A DNA stretch of 64,000 nt from Marinomonas rhizomae (GTDB lineage: Bacteria; Pseudomonadota; Gammaproteobacteria; Pseudomonadales; Marinomonadaceae), in NCBI RefSeq assembly GCF_024397855.1, contig NZ_CP073343.1, positions 1,612,001 to 1,676,000 on the forward strand, given 5' to 3'. Of this stretch, positions 28,182 through 37,973 are shown piece after piece. The notes under the pieces were generated by a model. The model was not told the origin of the DNA, ran no database searches, and worked only from the letters and a program-made list of their open reading frames with translations. Position 1 is the stretch's first letter; every line of letters begins with the position of its first letter. Both the position numbers and the translations under genes were made by a program.

Positions 28182-29081
28182 GTGAATATTGTGAGTAATA
28201 ATCACGCAAAAAGGCGACTGCCTCCTTTGGGGGCTTTGACAGCGTTCGAAGCGGCAGCAAGACATCAAAGCTTCTCTCGCGCGGCACAGGAACTTCATTT
28301 AACCCACGGAGCAATTAGTCGAGCGGTAGCGCAAATAGAAGAGCGCATAGGCGTTGAGTTATTTGTGCGTCGTAATCGTCGGGTTTATCTCACCACCGCA
28401 GGGCAGCGATTGTTAAAAACAACGTCGGAAAGCCTAGATGCACTCAGTCATACCGTGGAAGAAATTCATCGGCATAATAGTGCGTCGCCATTCTTGACCG
28501 TATCTTGTGAGCCCAGTCTGGCAATGCGCTGGCTAATGCCACGACTAGGTGCGTTTAGAGAGCTGTGTCCTGGCCTAAATATCGACTTAAGGATGGCGGG
28601 TGGTTCGATTGATTTGCTGTCGGAGAATTGTGATATCGCTATTCGCCGCATGGATTTCAAAGTTAAGGCTGATTATCAAGTTACAAGGCTCTGTTCTGAA
28701 TTGGCAGGCCCTGTTTGTTCTAAAGCCTATTGGGAAAGTGTGCAGCAAGACTTAAATAAAGCCAGCTGGTTACATAGTCGGACTCGGCCAAATGCTTGGG
28801 ATGAATGGAAAAGTGCTTATGGTATGGAGAAAATGATTCCAAACAATGAGCAACACTTTGATCATTTCTTTTACACCTTACAGGCGGCGCAAGATCAACT
28901 CGGCATCGCTATCGGCTCTGCGCCTTTGGTTTCTGATGATCTAAAAATACAGCGTCTTATTGCGCCATTAGGCATGCAGCCGACAGGGTGTGATTACGCT
29001 TTATTAACCCTTGACGAACTAAACTCAGATCCCAGAATCGCGGCATTTTCTAATTGGTTGCTAGAGCAAGTTACTCGCTAG
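28182..29081 (+). CDS. LysR family regulator (GcvA-like)
   Basis: 299-aa LTTR. The N-terminal winged helix reads LGALTAFEAAARHQSFSRAA followed by QELHLTHGAISRAVAQIEER, typical of the GcvA subgroup; the C-terminal substrate-binding domain is of ordinary length. It starts at GTG (28182), with another GTG at 28191 as an alternative; no strong ribosome site separates them. It is divergent from the LysE-type exporter, its probable target, with the inducer likely the exported amino acid. Confidence 0.92.
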   Translation: MNIVSNNHAKRRLPPLGALTAFEAAARHQSFSRAAQELHLTHGAISRAVAQIEERIGVELFVRRNRRVYLTTAGQRLLKTTSESLDALSHTVEEIHRHNSASPFLTVSCEPSLAMRWLMPRLGAFRELCPGLNIDLRMAGGSIDLLSENCDIAIRRMDFKVKADYQVTRLCSELAGPVCSKAYWESVQQDLNKASWLHSRTRPNAWDEWKSAYGMEKMIPNNEQHFDHFFYTLQAAQDQLGIAIGSAPLVSDDLKIQRLIAPLGMQPTGCDYALLTLDELNSDPRIAAFSNWLLEQVTR

Positions 29082-29154
29082 AGCGAATCTAAGCCTTGAT
29101 GTATATTTTATCGACAGAGTATCGATGACTGTCGTTTTATAAGGAGTATTCTGC

Positions 29155-29577
29155 GTGCACAAGATTTTTGTATTTGGAACATTGAAAGAAGGCTTTCCTA
29201 ACTTCAAAACAAATAAAGGCGTTCGTTATCGAGGCGATTTTGAAACCAAACAGGGTTATCCGTTATACCTAGTTGGTGAGCGATTTTCGCCTTGGCTAAT
29301 ATTGCAAGCAGGCAAAGGGAGCCCGGTGAAAGGGCAAGTGTTTGATGTGTCAGACGACATCTTGGCGCAAATGGATACACTGGAAAGAATCACGGCGACA
29401 GACGGTTATCGTAAAGTGAGTATCTCTGTGGTTTGTCTTGAATCAGGTGATGAAATAAACGTCTTAGTCTATGGCAAGCCGCCAGAAATGTTAAATGGCG
29501 CGAAAGTTATGCAAGAGCTAGCCGGAGAATATTTGCTTGAACATGCGGCTCTGTATCGTAGCCGCATGTCGGATTGA
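29155..29577 (+). CDS. Gamma-glutamylcyclotransferase family protein (AIG2/GGACT-like)
   Basis: 140-aa enzyme that would release 5-oxoproline from gamma-glutamyl amines or peptides. The start IFVFGTLKEGFPNFKTNKGV is the family's substrate-binding loop (FGTLK), and the catalytic Glu is in MDTLERIT. GTG 29155 is preceded by AAGGAG with 8-nt spacing. The gene is alone before the sox region. Confidence 0.9.
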   Translation: MHKIFVFGTLKEGFPNFKTNKGVRYRGDFETKQGYPLYLVGERFSPWLILQAGKGSPVKGQVFDVSDDILAQMDTLERITATDGYRKVSISVVCLESGDEINVLVYGKPPEMLNGAKVMQELAGEYLLEHAALYRSRMSD

Positions 29578-29910
29578 AGCGGTTATAAGACTTTTTGGGT
29601 AAAGTGGTCTATACATAAAGCGTGCTCTAATCTACATGGCGCACGTATTTGGGCTGTAATATTGAGACCAAAAAGACGGTGTTTTGGTATGCAGTTCGAT
29701 CAAAAAAACGGCCGTGTTTGTAGGCTTATCTAAAGCCGCCAGCGCCCCTGTCGTAAATTGTCATTCGGTGGACGCTTCCAAGCATTAGGCTGGAAATCTT
29801 TATCTCTATTATCACGTTGAATGCGCCTCAGTTGGCTGAGGCGCTGCAATATTTTTTTAACCACACCACGATAATCGTTGAAGCGATTATTTATGTAAGG
29901 AGCTGATCTG
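29578..29910 (+). promoter_or_regulatory. Leader/promoter region of the sox operon with terminator-like hairpin
   Basis: This 333-bp gap holds three hairpins. ACCAAAA (29668-29674) pairs with TTTTGGT (29682-29688). GCGCCTCAG (29823-29831), loop TTGG, CTGAGGCGC (29836-29844) is a perfect 9-bp GC-rich stem followed by a T-run at 29852-29858, an intrinsic terminator by form. ATAATCG/CGATTAT (29871-29877 and 29884-29890) lies just ahead of the soxB ribosome site AAGGAG. The second hairpin may end transcription from GGCT or act as a leader attenuator for soxB. No known riboswitch pattern was recognised. Confidence 0.6.
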
Positions 29911-31164
29911 ATGCAGCATTATTCAGGCTTTGGGTTGTTAAAGCACAGTTTTAGCCATCACGAAAATTGGCAGCGGGTGTGGCGTAATCCAACCCCTAAA
30001 AAGAAATACGATGTGATCATCGTAGGTGGCGGCGGACACGGTTTAGCAACAGCTTACTATTTAGCAAAGCAGTTTGGTGTTACGAATGTAGCAGTCATTG
30101 AGAAAGGCTTTCTAGGTGGCGGTAATACGGCACGTAATACGACGATCGTTCGATCTAACTATCTATGGGACGAGTCTGCGCATTTGTATGAGCATGCGAT
30201 GAAATTATGGGAAGGTCTATCTCAAGATCTTAACTACAATGTCATGTTCTCTCAACGCGGCTGTTTAAACCTAGGTCACACATTACAAGATATGCGTGAC
30301 ATTGAGCGTCGTGTAAATGCTAACCGTTTAAACGGTATTGATGGCGAAGTACTGGATGCGAAGCAAGTGAACGAAATCGTTCCAATTCTAGATTGCTCTG
30401 GTAATGCTCGTTACCCTGTTATGGGTGCTTCTTGGCAGCCGCGTGCGGGTGTTGCTCGTCACGATGCTGTAGCTTGGGGTTTTGCTCGTGGTGCGGACAT
30501 GCACGGTGTTGATCTAATTCAACAAACTGAAGTCGTTGATTTTATCATTGAAGACGGCACAGTAACTGGCGTAAAAACGGATCGTTACGGCGATATTATG
30601 GCAGATAAAGTAGGTTGTGTTGTCGCAGGACATTCAGGCTATATGGCTGCAAAAGCAGGTTTTGCATTACCGCTTGAGTCACATCCTCTACAGGCATTAG
30701 TATCTGAACCGATCAAGCCAATCTTAGATACAGTAGTAATGTCTAACCATGTACATGGTTACGCATCACAGTCTGATAAAGGTGATTTGGTAATCGGTGC
30801 AGGCATCGACAGCTATGTTGGCTATGGTCAGCGTGGTTCTTACCCAACTATTGAGCATACTATACAGGCGATTGTGGAAATGTTCCCGATCTTCAGCCGT
30901 GTACGTATGAACCGTCAATGGGGTGGTATCGTTGATACATGTCCTGATGCATGTCCTATTATCTCTAAAACACCAGTGAAGAATTTATTTTTCAACTGTG
31001 GTTGGGGTACGGGTGGCTTTAAAGCAACACCTGGTTCTGGTCACGTATTTGCTGCTTCTTTGGCAAAAGGTGAAATGCATGAGATGGCGGCGCCATTCTC
31101 AATGTTCCGATTCCACAACGGCGCGCTTATCGATGAGCACGGCGCAGCTGGTGTAGCACACTAA
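29911..31164 (+). CDS. soxB: Sarcosine oxidase beta subunit
   Basis: Catalytic flavin subunit of heterotetrameric sarcosine oxidase, which oxidises sarcosine to glycine and passes the one-carbon unit to tetrahydrofolate. The 417-aa length is standard. The FAD-binding Rossmann motif is [18 protein letters not shown], and [15 protein letters not shown] contains His184 at the position of the covalent FMN attachment in known enzymes. The C-terminal [16 protein letters not shown] completes the DAO fold. AAGGAG precedes the start by 8 bases. First gene of the soxBDAG operon; 15 bp precede soxD. Confidence 0.97.
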   Translation: MQHYSGFGLLKHSFSHHENWQRVWRNPTPKKKYDVIIVGGGGHGLATAYYLAKQFGVTNVAVIEKGFLGGGNTARNTTIVRSNYLWDESAHLYEHAMKLWEGLSQDLNYNVMFSQRGCLNLGHTLQDMRDIERRVNANRLNGIDGEVLDAKQVNEIVPILDCSGNARYPVMGASWQPRAGVARHDAVAWGFARGADMHGVDLIQQTEVVDFIIEDGTVTGVKTDRYGDIMADKVGCVVAGHSGYMAAKAGFALPLESHPLQALVSEPIKPILDTVVMSNHVHGYASQSDKGDLVIGAGIDSYVGYGQRGSYPTIEHTIQAIVEMFPIFSRVRMNRQWGGIVDTCPDACPIISKTPVKNLFFNCGWGTGGFKATPGSGHVFAASLAKGEMHEMAAPFSMFRFHNGALIDEHGAAGVAH

Positions 31165-31179
31165 CGGGAGATTCAGTTC

Positions 31180-31464
31180 ATGTTTTATATTTATTGCCCT
31201 TACTGTGGTGAACACCGCGAAGAAGAAGAGTTCCATAACCAAGGCCAAGCTCATATTGAGCGCCCAGCAGATCCTGATTCTTGCTCGGATGAAGAGTGGG
31301 GGAACTACATGTTCTTCCGTAAGAATCCTCGTGGTTTACATCATGAAATTTGGGTTCACGCGGCAGGCTGTCGTAAGTTCTTCAACGTTACTCGACACAC
31401 AGTAACGTATGAAATTAAAGAAGTTTACAAAATGGGTGAGCAACCTAAAGTAGTTGCAGAGTAA
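31180..31464 (+). CDS. soxD: Sarcosine oxidase delta subunit
   Basis: Small 94-aa zinc subunit of heterotetrameric sarcosine oxidase. It starts MFYIYCPYCGEHREEEEFHN with the CxxC zinc ligands (Cys6, Cys9), followed by the typical RPADPDSCSDEEWGNYMFFR and a late Cys in AAGCRKFFNV. It is fully expected between soxB and soxA; 11 bp separate it from soxA. Confidence 0.96.
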   Translation: MFYIYCPYCGEHREEEEFHNQGQAHIERPADPDSCSDEEWGNYMFFRKNPRGLHHEIWVHAAGCRKFFNVTRHTVTYEIKEVYKMGEQPKVVAE

Positions 31465-31475
31465 GGGAGCGGATC

Positions 31476-34400
31476 ATGTCTCAGAAAAATCGTCTACAAA
31501 ACGGTGGCCGTATTGACCGTTCTCAGCCACTTACTTTTACCTATAATGGTAAGAAATTCGAAGGTTTCGCCGGTGATACTCTGGCGTCAGCTTTGTTAGC
31601 TAACGGTGTTGATATTATTGGCCGTAGTTTTAAATACAGCCGTCCTCGCGGTATCGTTGCAGCAGGCGCAGAAGAGCCAAATGCCATCATGCAGCTTGGT
31701 GCAACTGAAGCGACACAAGTTCCAAACGTAAGAGCGACACAGCAAGAGTTGTTCTCTGGTCTTGTATCAGGATCAACAAATGGCTGGCCAAGTGTTGATA
31801 ACGATGTGATGGGCTTAGTTGGTAAATTTGGCGGCAAAATGATGCCTCCAGGTTTTTACTACAAAACCTTTATGTACCCTCAATCAATGTGGGAAACATA
31901 TGAAAAAGTTATCCGTAAAGCCGCGGGTCTAGGTCGTTCACCTAATGAATACGATCCAGATATTTATGATAAAGTGAATCAACATGCTGATGTGGTTGTC
32001 GTTGGTGCCGGACCTTCAGGTCTGATCGCTGCATTGACTGCTGCGCGTGGTGGTGCTCGTGTCATTATCGCTGATGAGCAAAATGAATTCGGTGGAAGCC
32101 TTTTAAGTAGCAAAGAAAGCATTGACGGCAAGGCTGCACATGCTTGGATTGCTGATGTTGTTAAAGAGCTTGAAGCGAACGACAATGTCATGGTGCTTCC
32201 TCGCTCTACTGTTAATGGTTACCACGATCATAACTTCCTAACGATTCATGAACGTTTGACGGATCATATTGCTGATCGTGCACCAAATGGCCAAGTACGT
32301 CAGCGTTACCATCGTGTACGTACTAAATGGGTTATTCTGGCAACAGGAGCGCATGAACGTCCTCTAGTATTTGGTAATAATGATGTTCCTGGTTGTATGG
32401 TAGCGAATGCTATCTCTACCTACATTAATCGCTACGGTGTTGTGCCAGGTAAAGAACTTGTTCTAATGACAACCAATGACAACGCTTATCATACTGCTAT
32501 CGATTGGCATGATGCTGGACGTAAAGTGCAAGCCATTGTTGATACTCGTCAAAACCCAGAAGGTGAGCTAGTTAAAGCAGCGCGTGATCGCGGCATTACA
32601 GTGATCGCTGGCTCTGCGGTTATTGATGTTCATGGCGGCAAGCGCGTTAACGGTGTTTCTGTTGCATCCATCAACGAAGACGGTTCTAAAATCACAGGTT
32701 CTGTTAAGAAACTGAGTGCGGATACTGTTGCTTCTTCTGGTGGTTGGAGTCCAGTTATTCACCTATCGTGTCATACTGGTTCTAAACCTGTCTGGAACGA
32801 AGATGTGCTTGGCTTCCTACCTGGTAAAACGGTACAGAAGCAACTTACTGCAGGTGCGATCAACGGTACTTTTAATACTGCTGGTGCTTTTGAAGAAGGT
32901 AAGAAGGCAGGTCTTGAGGCATTGTCTAATCTAGATCTTAACGCGGTTGAAGTGGCTATTCCGGCTACAACGGACGTGAAAGAATCTAAAGCAATGGCGT
33001 TGTTCCATGTGCCTCATACAAAACCAACGTCTCAAGCGCCTAAGCAATTCGTTGACTATCAAAACGACGTAACGGCTGCGGGTATTGAGCTTGCTTGTCG
33101 TGAAGGTTTTGAGTCGATTGAGCACGTTAAACGTTATACCGCAATGGGCTTTGGTACTGACCAAGGTAAATTGGGTAACATCAACGGTATGGCGGTTGCT
33201 GCGAAAATCCTGAATAAGTCTATTCCTGAAACGGGTACGACTATTTTCCGTCCAAACTATACACCAATTACTTTTGGTGCCATTGCTGGTCGTGATTGTG
33301 GTGCGTTGTTCGACCCAGAACGCTACAGTGCAATGCATAAATGGCATCTAGAGCACGGTGCGAAGTTTGAGGATGTGGGCCAGTGGAAACGTCCTTGGTA
33401 CTTCCCTAAAGCGGGCGAGTCAATGCAGCAGTCACTTGACCGTGAGTGTTTAGCAACTCGTGAGTCTATTGGTATTCTTGATGCGTCTACACTTGGTAAA
33501 ATTGACATCCAAGGTAAAGATGCCCGTGAATTCTTAGGTCGTATTTACTCTAATGCTTGGGCAAAATTGCCTGTCGGCAAGTGTCGTTATGGCTTGATGC
33601 TGAAAGAAGACGGCATGGTATTCGACGACGGTGTAACATCTTGCCTAGCAGAAAATCATTTCTTGATGACAACAACATCAGGTGGTGCGGCGACAGTGCT
33701 TAATTGGCTTGAGTTGTACCATCAAACAGAATGGCCTGAATTAGAAGTTTACTTCACTTCTGTTACTGACCATTGGGCAACCATGACTATCTCTGGTCCA
33801 AACAGCCGTAAGCTGCTTGAAGAATTGATCGACAGCGATGTTGATGTTTCTAAAGATAGCTTCAAGTTCATGGATTGGAAACCAATGACGGTTGCTGGTG
33901 TTCCAGCACGTGTGTTCCGTATCTCGTTCACTGGTGAGTTGTCTTTCGAGATCAACGTACAAGCCAACTACGGTATGCATGTATGGAAGAAGCTATTTGA
34001 ACATGGTGAAAAGTACAATCTAACACCATACGGCACTGAAACAATGCACATTCTACGTGCTGAAAAAGGCTTTATTATCGCGGGTCAGGATACAGATGGT
34101 TCTGTACATCCATATGATCTAGGTATGGGCTGGGCTGTTTCTATGAATAAACCGTTTAGCTTTATCGGAAAGCGCGGTATGCAGCGTGAAGACTGTGTAC
34201 GTGTAGAACGTAAGCAAATGGTTGGCATTAAAACAATCGATCCAAACGTAGTATTACCAGAAGGTGCTCAGGGTGTTTTTGACCCAACTGCGCCAATCCC
34301 AATGCCAATGGTTGGTCACGTATCATCCAGCTACTGGAGTGCGTGCTTAGGTCGATCTGTTGCTCTAGGCTTTGTGAAAGGTGGTTTAGATAAGATGGGT

Positions 34401-34499
34401 GAGAAAGTGTATTACCCACTTGCTGATGGCCGTATAGTTGAAGCTGAAATTTGCAGCCCAATTTTCCTAGATCCAAAAGGGGAACGTCAAAATGTCTGA
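31476..34499 (+). CDS. soxA: Sarcosine oxidase alpha subunit
   Basis: Large 1,007-aa subunit. The N-terminus has a 2Fe-2S-ferredoxin-like fold without cluster Cys (FTYNGKKFEGFAGDTLASAL), then an NAD-binding Rossmann domain (VVVGAGPSGLIAALTAARGG) and a C-terminal aminomethyltransferase-like folate domain (from about residue 620; SGPNSRKLLEELID, RISFTGELSFEINV). The folate domain captures formaldehyde as 5,10-methylene-tetrahydrofolate. The gene overlaps soxG by 8 bp. Confidence 0.97.
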   Translation: MSQKNRLQNGGRIDRSQPLTFTYNGKKFEGFAGDTLASALLANGVDIIGRSFKYSRPRGIVAAGAEEPNAIMQLGATEATQVPNVRATQQELFSGLVSGSTNGWPSVDNDVMGLVGKFGGKMMPPGFYYKTFMYPQSMWETYEKVIRKAAGLGRSPNEYDPDIYDKVNQHADVVVVGAGPSGLIAALTAARGGARVIIADEQNEFGGSLLSSKESIDGKAAHAWIADVVKELEANDNVMVLPRSTVNGYHDHNFLTIHERLTDHIADRAPNGQVRQRYHRVRTKWVILATGAHERPLVFGNNDVPGCMVANAISTYINRYGVVPGKELVLMTTNDNAYHTAIDWHDAGRKVQAIVDTRQNPEGELVKAARDRGITVIAGSAVIDVHGGKRVNGVSVASINEDGSKITGSVKKLSADTVASSGGWSPVIHLSCHTGSKPVWNEDVLGFLPGKTVQKQLTAGAINGTFNTAGAFEEGKKAGLEALSNLDLNAVEVAIPATTDVKESKAMALFHVPHTKPTSQAPKQFVDYQNDVTAAGIELACREGFESIEHVKRYTAMGFGTDQGKLGNINGMAVAAKILNKSIPETGTTIFRPNYTPITFGAIAGRDCGALFDPERYSAMHKWHLEHGAKFEDVGQWKRPWYFPKAGESMQQSLDRECLATRESIGILDASTLGKIDIQGKDAREFLGRIYSNAWAKLPVGKCRYGLMLKEDGMVFDDGVTSCLAENHFLMTTTSGGAATVLNWLELYHQTEWPELEVYFTSVTDHWATMTISGPNSRKLLEELIDSDVDVSKDSFKFMDWKPMTVAGVPARVFRISFTGELSFEINVQANYGMHVWKKLFEHGEKYNLTPYGTETMHILRAEKGFIIAGQDTDGSVHPYDLGMGWAVSMNKPFSFIGKRGMQREDCVRVERKQMVGIKTIDPNVVLPEGAQGVFDPTAPIPMPMVGHVSSSYWSACLGRSVALGFVKGGLDKMGEKVYYPLADGRIVEAEICSPIFLDPKGERQNV

Positions 34500-35145
34500 A
34501 GTAAATAACGAAGCGGTAACGGTATCAGTAATGAATCAGTTACCTGATGCTTCAATTCAAGGCGAGTCACCACTATTTCACGCCGACTTAGCAAGTGTTG
34601 CTAAAAAGGGGCCAAAAACGGGTGGTGTTACGTTCAAAGAAGAAGCCTTGATGGGGCAGATTACGCTACGCTTAAATGCTGAAAATGCGGATCAATTAAG
34701 CGCAGCAGAAAAAGCTTTGGGTGTGGCACTACCAACTCAACCGCTAACGTCTGTCGTTGAAGGTGATGTGTCTGTTCGTTGGATTTCACCTGATGAGTGG
34801 TTGGTTGTTGTACCTGGTCTAAAGGCGTTTGAAGTAGAAACCGCTCTGCATGCAGAACTCAGCGGCCACTACCAAGTAGTCAATATTAGCGGTGGCTGGA
34901 CAATCTATAAGCTATCTGGCGAGAATGTTGTCGATGTGTTGAAAAAATCAACTATTGTAGACGTGCATCCTAGTAAGTTCCCTGTCGGTAAAGTTGTCAC
35001 AACAACGTTTGCTAAGAGTGGCGCTATTATTCGCCGTAGTGGTGAAAGTGAATTCGAATTAGTGGTTCGTCGTAGTTTTGCTGATTACTTGTGGTTATGG
35101 ATTCAAGATGCGAGTCGAGAATACGGCCTAGTTGTTAAAGCGTAA
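34492..35145 (+). CDS. soxG: Sarcosine oxidase gamma subunit
   Basis: 217-aa gamma subunit with a short GcvT-like fold (SVRWISPDEWLVVVPG, VVNISGGWTIYKLSGENVVD and RRSGESEFELVVRRSFADYL). It closes the soxBDAG unit; its start overlaps soxA by 8 bp. The gap to purU (99 bp) carries a 10-bp hairpin. Confidence 0.95.
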   Translation: MSEVNNEAVTVSVMNQLPDASIQGESPLFHADLASVAKKGPKTGGVTFKEEALMGQITLRLNAENADQLSAAEKALGVALPTQPLTSVVEGDVSVRWISPDEWLVVVPGLKAFEVETALHAELSGHYQVVNISGGWTIYKLSGENVVDVLKKSTIVDVHPSKFPVGKVVTTTFAKSGAIIRRSGESEFELVVRRSFADYLWLWIQDASREYGLVVKA

Positions 35146-35179
35146 CTTTTTTCATCCACTTGTTTTATTTCAATACTTC

Positions 35180-35204
35180 GGTTGGCCACTCTTTGTGGCC
35201 AACC
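35180..35204 (+). terminator. Hairpin between soxG and purU
   Basis: GGTTGGCCAC (35180-35189) and GTGGCCAACC (35195-35204) form a perfect 10-bp stem with a 5-nt loop. The following tract TTGTTTG is a weak U-run, so it may only partly terminate and lower purU relative to the sox genes. Confidence 0.65.
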
Positions 35205-35244
35205 TTGTTTGAAGTAAAAGCTTAAGACAATAAGAGACTATTTT

Positions 35245-36111
35245 ATGAAATCAAAAACCGCTCCTTGGATTTTTACCGCAAACTGCCCAAGTATAATCGG
35301 AACCGTTGATGTTGTTACTCGATACATGGCGGAAGCTGGTAACTATGTAGATGAAATTCATTCCTTTGATGACAGAGAATCTGGTCGATTTTTTATCCGT
35401 ATTGAATTTTTGCCGCAACATGCTGATTTCAGTGAAGACGTATTTAAAGCAGATTTTGCAGAGCGTGCTGCTGAATTTTCGATGGAATGGTCTTTAACCG
35501 CACCAAACCACAAGCCAAAAGTGGCGATCATGGTGTCCAAGTACGATCATTGTTTGAATGATTTATTGTATCGCTTTCGTACTGGACAACTAAATATCGA
35601 CGTTACTGTGATTATCTCCAATCATCCTGATTTAGAAGATTTGGCGAAATGGCACGGTATTCCATATTACCATTTGCCAATTACCGCAGAGACGAAGCTA
35701 GAACAAGAAGCGCAAGTTCGTGACTTAATCGAACAATATGATACCGAATTAGTGGTTTTAGCTCGTTACATGCAAGTGCTTTCCCCAAGCATGTGTGAAT
35801 ACTTAGATGGCCGTGCAATCAATATTCATCACTCCTTATTGCCAGGCTTTAAAGGTGCTCGTCCTTATCACCAAGCATGGGAGAAAGGCGTGAAAATGGT
35901 CGGTGCGACGGCGCATTATGTGAACAATGACCTCGATGAAGGTCCGATTATCTCTCAAGGTATTCAAGTTGTTAACCATGCTCACTACGCGGAAGATCTC
36001 ATTGCCAAAGGCCAAGATATCGAACGTGTTACCTTGTTTAACGCTGTGAAATGCCACGTTGAAAAACGTGTTTTCTTGAATGGTAAGCGCACTGTTGTGT
36101 TTGGTGGCTAG
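35245..36111 (+). CDS. purU: Formyltetrahydrofolate deformylase
   Basis: Hydrolyses 10-formyl-THF to formate and THF, balancing the folate pool loaded by sarcosine oxidation. The 288-aa protein has an N-terminal ACT domain (about 1-80; CPSIIGTVDVVTRYMAEAGN) and a C-terminal formyltransferase fold with INIHHSLLPGFKGARPYHQA and GATAHYVNNDLDEGPIISQ, including the catalytic His and Asp. The pairing soxBDAG-purU is common in proteobacteria that use glycine betaine or sarcosine. Confidence 0.95.
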   Translation: MKSKTAPWIFTANCPSIIGTVDVVTRYMAEAGNYVDEIHSFDDRESGRFFIRIEFLPQHADFSEDVFKADFAERAAEFSMEWSLTAPNHKPKVAIMVSKYDHCLNDLLYRFRTGQLNIDVTVIISNHPDLEDLAKWHGIPYYHLPITAETKLEQEAQVRDLIEQYDTELVVLARYMQVLSPSMCEYLDGRAINIHHSLLPGFKGARPYHQAWEKGVKMVGATAHYVNNDLDEGPIISQGIQVVNHAHYAEDLIAKGQDIERVTLFNAVKCHVEKRVFLNGKRTVVFGG

Positions 36112-36141
36112 TTAAGCTGTTATACACATAAGAAAACAGAC

Positions 36142-36180
36142 AATGGGGAGATCATAGATGGTCTCCCCATTTTTATTTTT
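36142..36180 (+). terminator. Intrinsic terminator after purU
   Basis: AATGGGGAGA (36142-36151) pairs with TCTCCCCATT (36162-36171), followed by TTTTATTTTT. Confidence 0.9.
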
Positions 36181-36272
36181 AAGTAACGGCCCATCAAAAA
36201 AACTGGTCTATTTTCCTATCCGCTGCGTATCATTTTAATTGAGTTCAATTTAATAGACACAAGAGGTCAATT

Positions 36273-37151
36273 TTGAGGGTAGCAAAAGTGTGTGTGGCAC
36301 TGAGTTCTTTATTACTCGTTGCCTGTACTAAGGTTGGGTTAGGCGTTGCCAATTTACCTAATGCATTCAGTGATACCGAAACGACAAAAGATATTGCTTA
36401 TGGCGCTGAGCCTTGGCAAAAATTAGATGTTTATGTCCCGCCTCATTCTTCGGGTCAATCTCTTCCTGTTGTTGTCTTCTTCTATGGTGGCAGCTGGAAG
36501 GATGGTTCAAAAGACATGTATCCCTTTGTCGGCGAAGCCTTTGCAAAACAGGGTTATATCACGGTCATTGCCGATTACAGCAAATATCCACAGGTGAAAT
36601 TTCCGACCTTTGTTGAGGATGGTGCCAAAGCGGTTGCTTGGACCTATCGTCATATCGCCGAATATCAGGGCGACCCTAAACGCTTGTTTGTAGCGGGACA
36701 TTCCGCTGGCGCGCATATTGGTGCCATGGTGACGGCGGATAAGCAATATTTGCAAGCCGAAGGCTTAACGTCGTCCATTATTAATGCCTTTGCGGGCTTA
36801 TCTGGCCCCTATGATTTTGTGCCTTACGAAGACGACTATAAGGACATGTTTGGCCCACCTGCAAACTACCCAAACATGCAAGTAACCACGTTTATTGATG
36901 GCAAAGAGCCGCCAATGTTACTGCTTTGGGGTGCTGACGATACTATCGTAGGCAAAAGCAATATGGATAAGTTAATCGCAAAAATTCATGCTGAGCAGGG
37001 CAGCGTGGAAAGTAAAATCTACCAAGGTGTTGGCCATGCCGATATGGTCTCTAGTCTTGTGTGGTTTTTGAAAAGCAAAGCACCAATTTTAGATGACGTG
37101 ACGGATTTCTTTCAGCGCCACGGTGCTAATGCGGAAAAAGTACAAGATTAA
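36273..37151 (+). CDS. Alpha/beta hydrolase (BD-FAE/kynurenine formamidase-like esterase), lipoprotein
   Basis: Esterase-like enzyme of 292 aa. A short signal with lipobox (SSLLLVACTKV) predicts membrane anchoring. The oxyanion segment VVFFYGGSWKDGSKDMYPFV and nucleophile elbow FVAGHSAGAHIGAM (GHSAG) are clear; LLLWGADDTIVGKSN and VGHADMV supply the Asp and His. It starts at TTG 36273 with AGAGG upstream. Its stop overlaps the convergent WYL regulator's stop by 4 bp. The natural substrate is unknown. Confidence 0.88.
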   Translation: MRVAKVCVALSSLLLVACTKVGLGVANLPNAFSDTETTKDIAYGAEPWQKLDVYVPPHSSGQSLPVVVFFYGGSWKDGSKDMYPFVGEAFAKQGYITVIADYSKYPQVKFPTFVEDGAKAVAWTYRHIAEYQGDPKRLFVAGHSAGAHIGAMVTADKQYLQAEGLTSSIINAFAGLSGPYDFVPYEDDYKDMFGPPANYPNMQVTTFIDGKEPPMLLLWGADDTIVGKSNMDKLIAKIHAEQGSVESKIYQGVGHADMVSSLVWFLKSKAPILDDVTDFFQRHGANAEKVQD

Positions 37152-37894
37152 AGTGTACTGACATTTTGCTTGGTCAGGATAGCGTTGAAATCCTTTAACG
37201 GTCTTAGCGTAAACTCTTGTGGCAAAATGTCTGCTTTCTTTATGCGATCATAGCGAAAAATACGTACGTCGTTACGAAGGTGATCCCATGCCAACAGATA
37301 CCATACGGGAAACCCAAGGTACAAATAATGGGCTTCAATCTCGCGCTGCGTTTCTTGGTCATGAAAGTCTTGATAAACAATAGACAGGCGTTGATTAAAT
37401 AGAAAGGCTGTATGCAGGGTTTCAATGGTCGCGTTTGTTTCATGCTTTTTCATACTGAAAGACTGTAAAACGTCTGGTGATGCTTGTTCGCCAATGTGAA
37501 TTCTCTGGCGTAGCTGGTGGATTTTTTCTTTTTGCTTAGACGAAAAAGAAGCCATCAGCTTATGACGAACGATATTAATATTCCCCATAAACAAGGTCGG
37601 TCCCATGCTTTCTGCAATGGCAAGGCTGATTAGTAAATCGATCATTTCTTGGTTTTCTAGCGATAGTCGCCCAACGCCCCAATTACGGTGAAGCTTGATA
37701 CCACCGCCACGACCCTTGTCCGCTTCAATTGGCAATCCTCGTTCCCGTAAAATTCCAATGTCACGAAATAAGGTACGCTCGCTAATATTCAGTTCTGCCG
37801 CGATGATTTTGGTCGTGAGGGCGTCTTCTGATTTTAGAATGGCGGTTAATTGCTCTAATCTATCTAGGCGATCTTTGGCGTTGGCTCTATTCAT
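37148..37894 (-). CDS. YafY-type WYL regulator
   Basis: 248-aa regulator with an N-terminal HTH (LEQLTAILKSEDALTTKIIA, AELNISERTLFRDIGILRER) and a WYL domain (HYLYLGFPVWYLLAWDHLRN). It is divergent from the GyrI-like gene; a TGACA-N5-TGTCA palindrome lies in the 79-bp gap. A paralogous WYL regulator lies at 21880-22569. Its stop overlaps the esterase stop. Confidence 0.9.
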   Translation of the reverse strand: MNRANAKDRLDRLEQLTAILKSEDALTTKIIAAELNISERTLFRDIGILRERGLPIEADKGRGGGIKLHRNWGVGRLSLENQEMIDLLISLAIAESMGPTLFMGNINIVRHKLMASFSSKQKEKIHQLRQRIHIGEQASPDVLQSFSMKKHETNATIETLHTAFLFNQRLSIVYQDFHDQETQREIEAHYLYLGFPVWYLLAWDHLRNDVRIFRYDRIKKADILPQEFTLRPLKDFNAILTKQNVSTL

Positions 37895-37904
37895 GATTTT
37901 AATG

Positions 37905-37919
37905 TGACATAAAGTGTCA
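37905..37919. promoter_or_regulatory. Palindromic operator candidate for the WYL regulator
   Basis: TGACATAAAGTGTCA has 5-bp perfect arms and sits between the divergent WYL regulator and GyrI-like genes, 10 bp from the regulator start. A further half-site, ATATGTC, follows at once. WYL/YafY regulators commonly bind such short palindromes at their own promoter. Confidence 0.55.
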
Positions 37920-37973
37920 TATATGTCGATATAGTGAATCTATTCTAAACAAGTCGATTTTATGGAGATTAAA

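Noticed and set aside
29578..29910. Glycine or tetrahydrofolate riboswitch in the sox leader
   Set aside because: The conserved core motifs of these classes were not found; only simple hairpins are visible.
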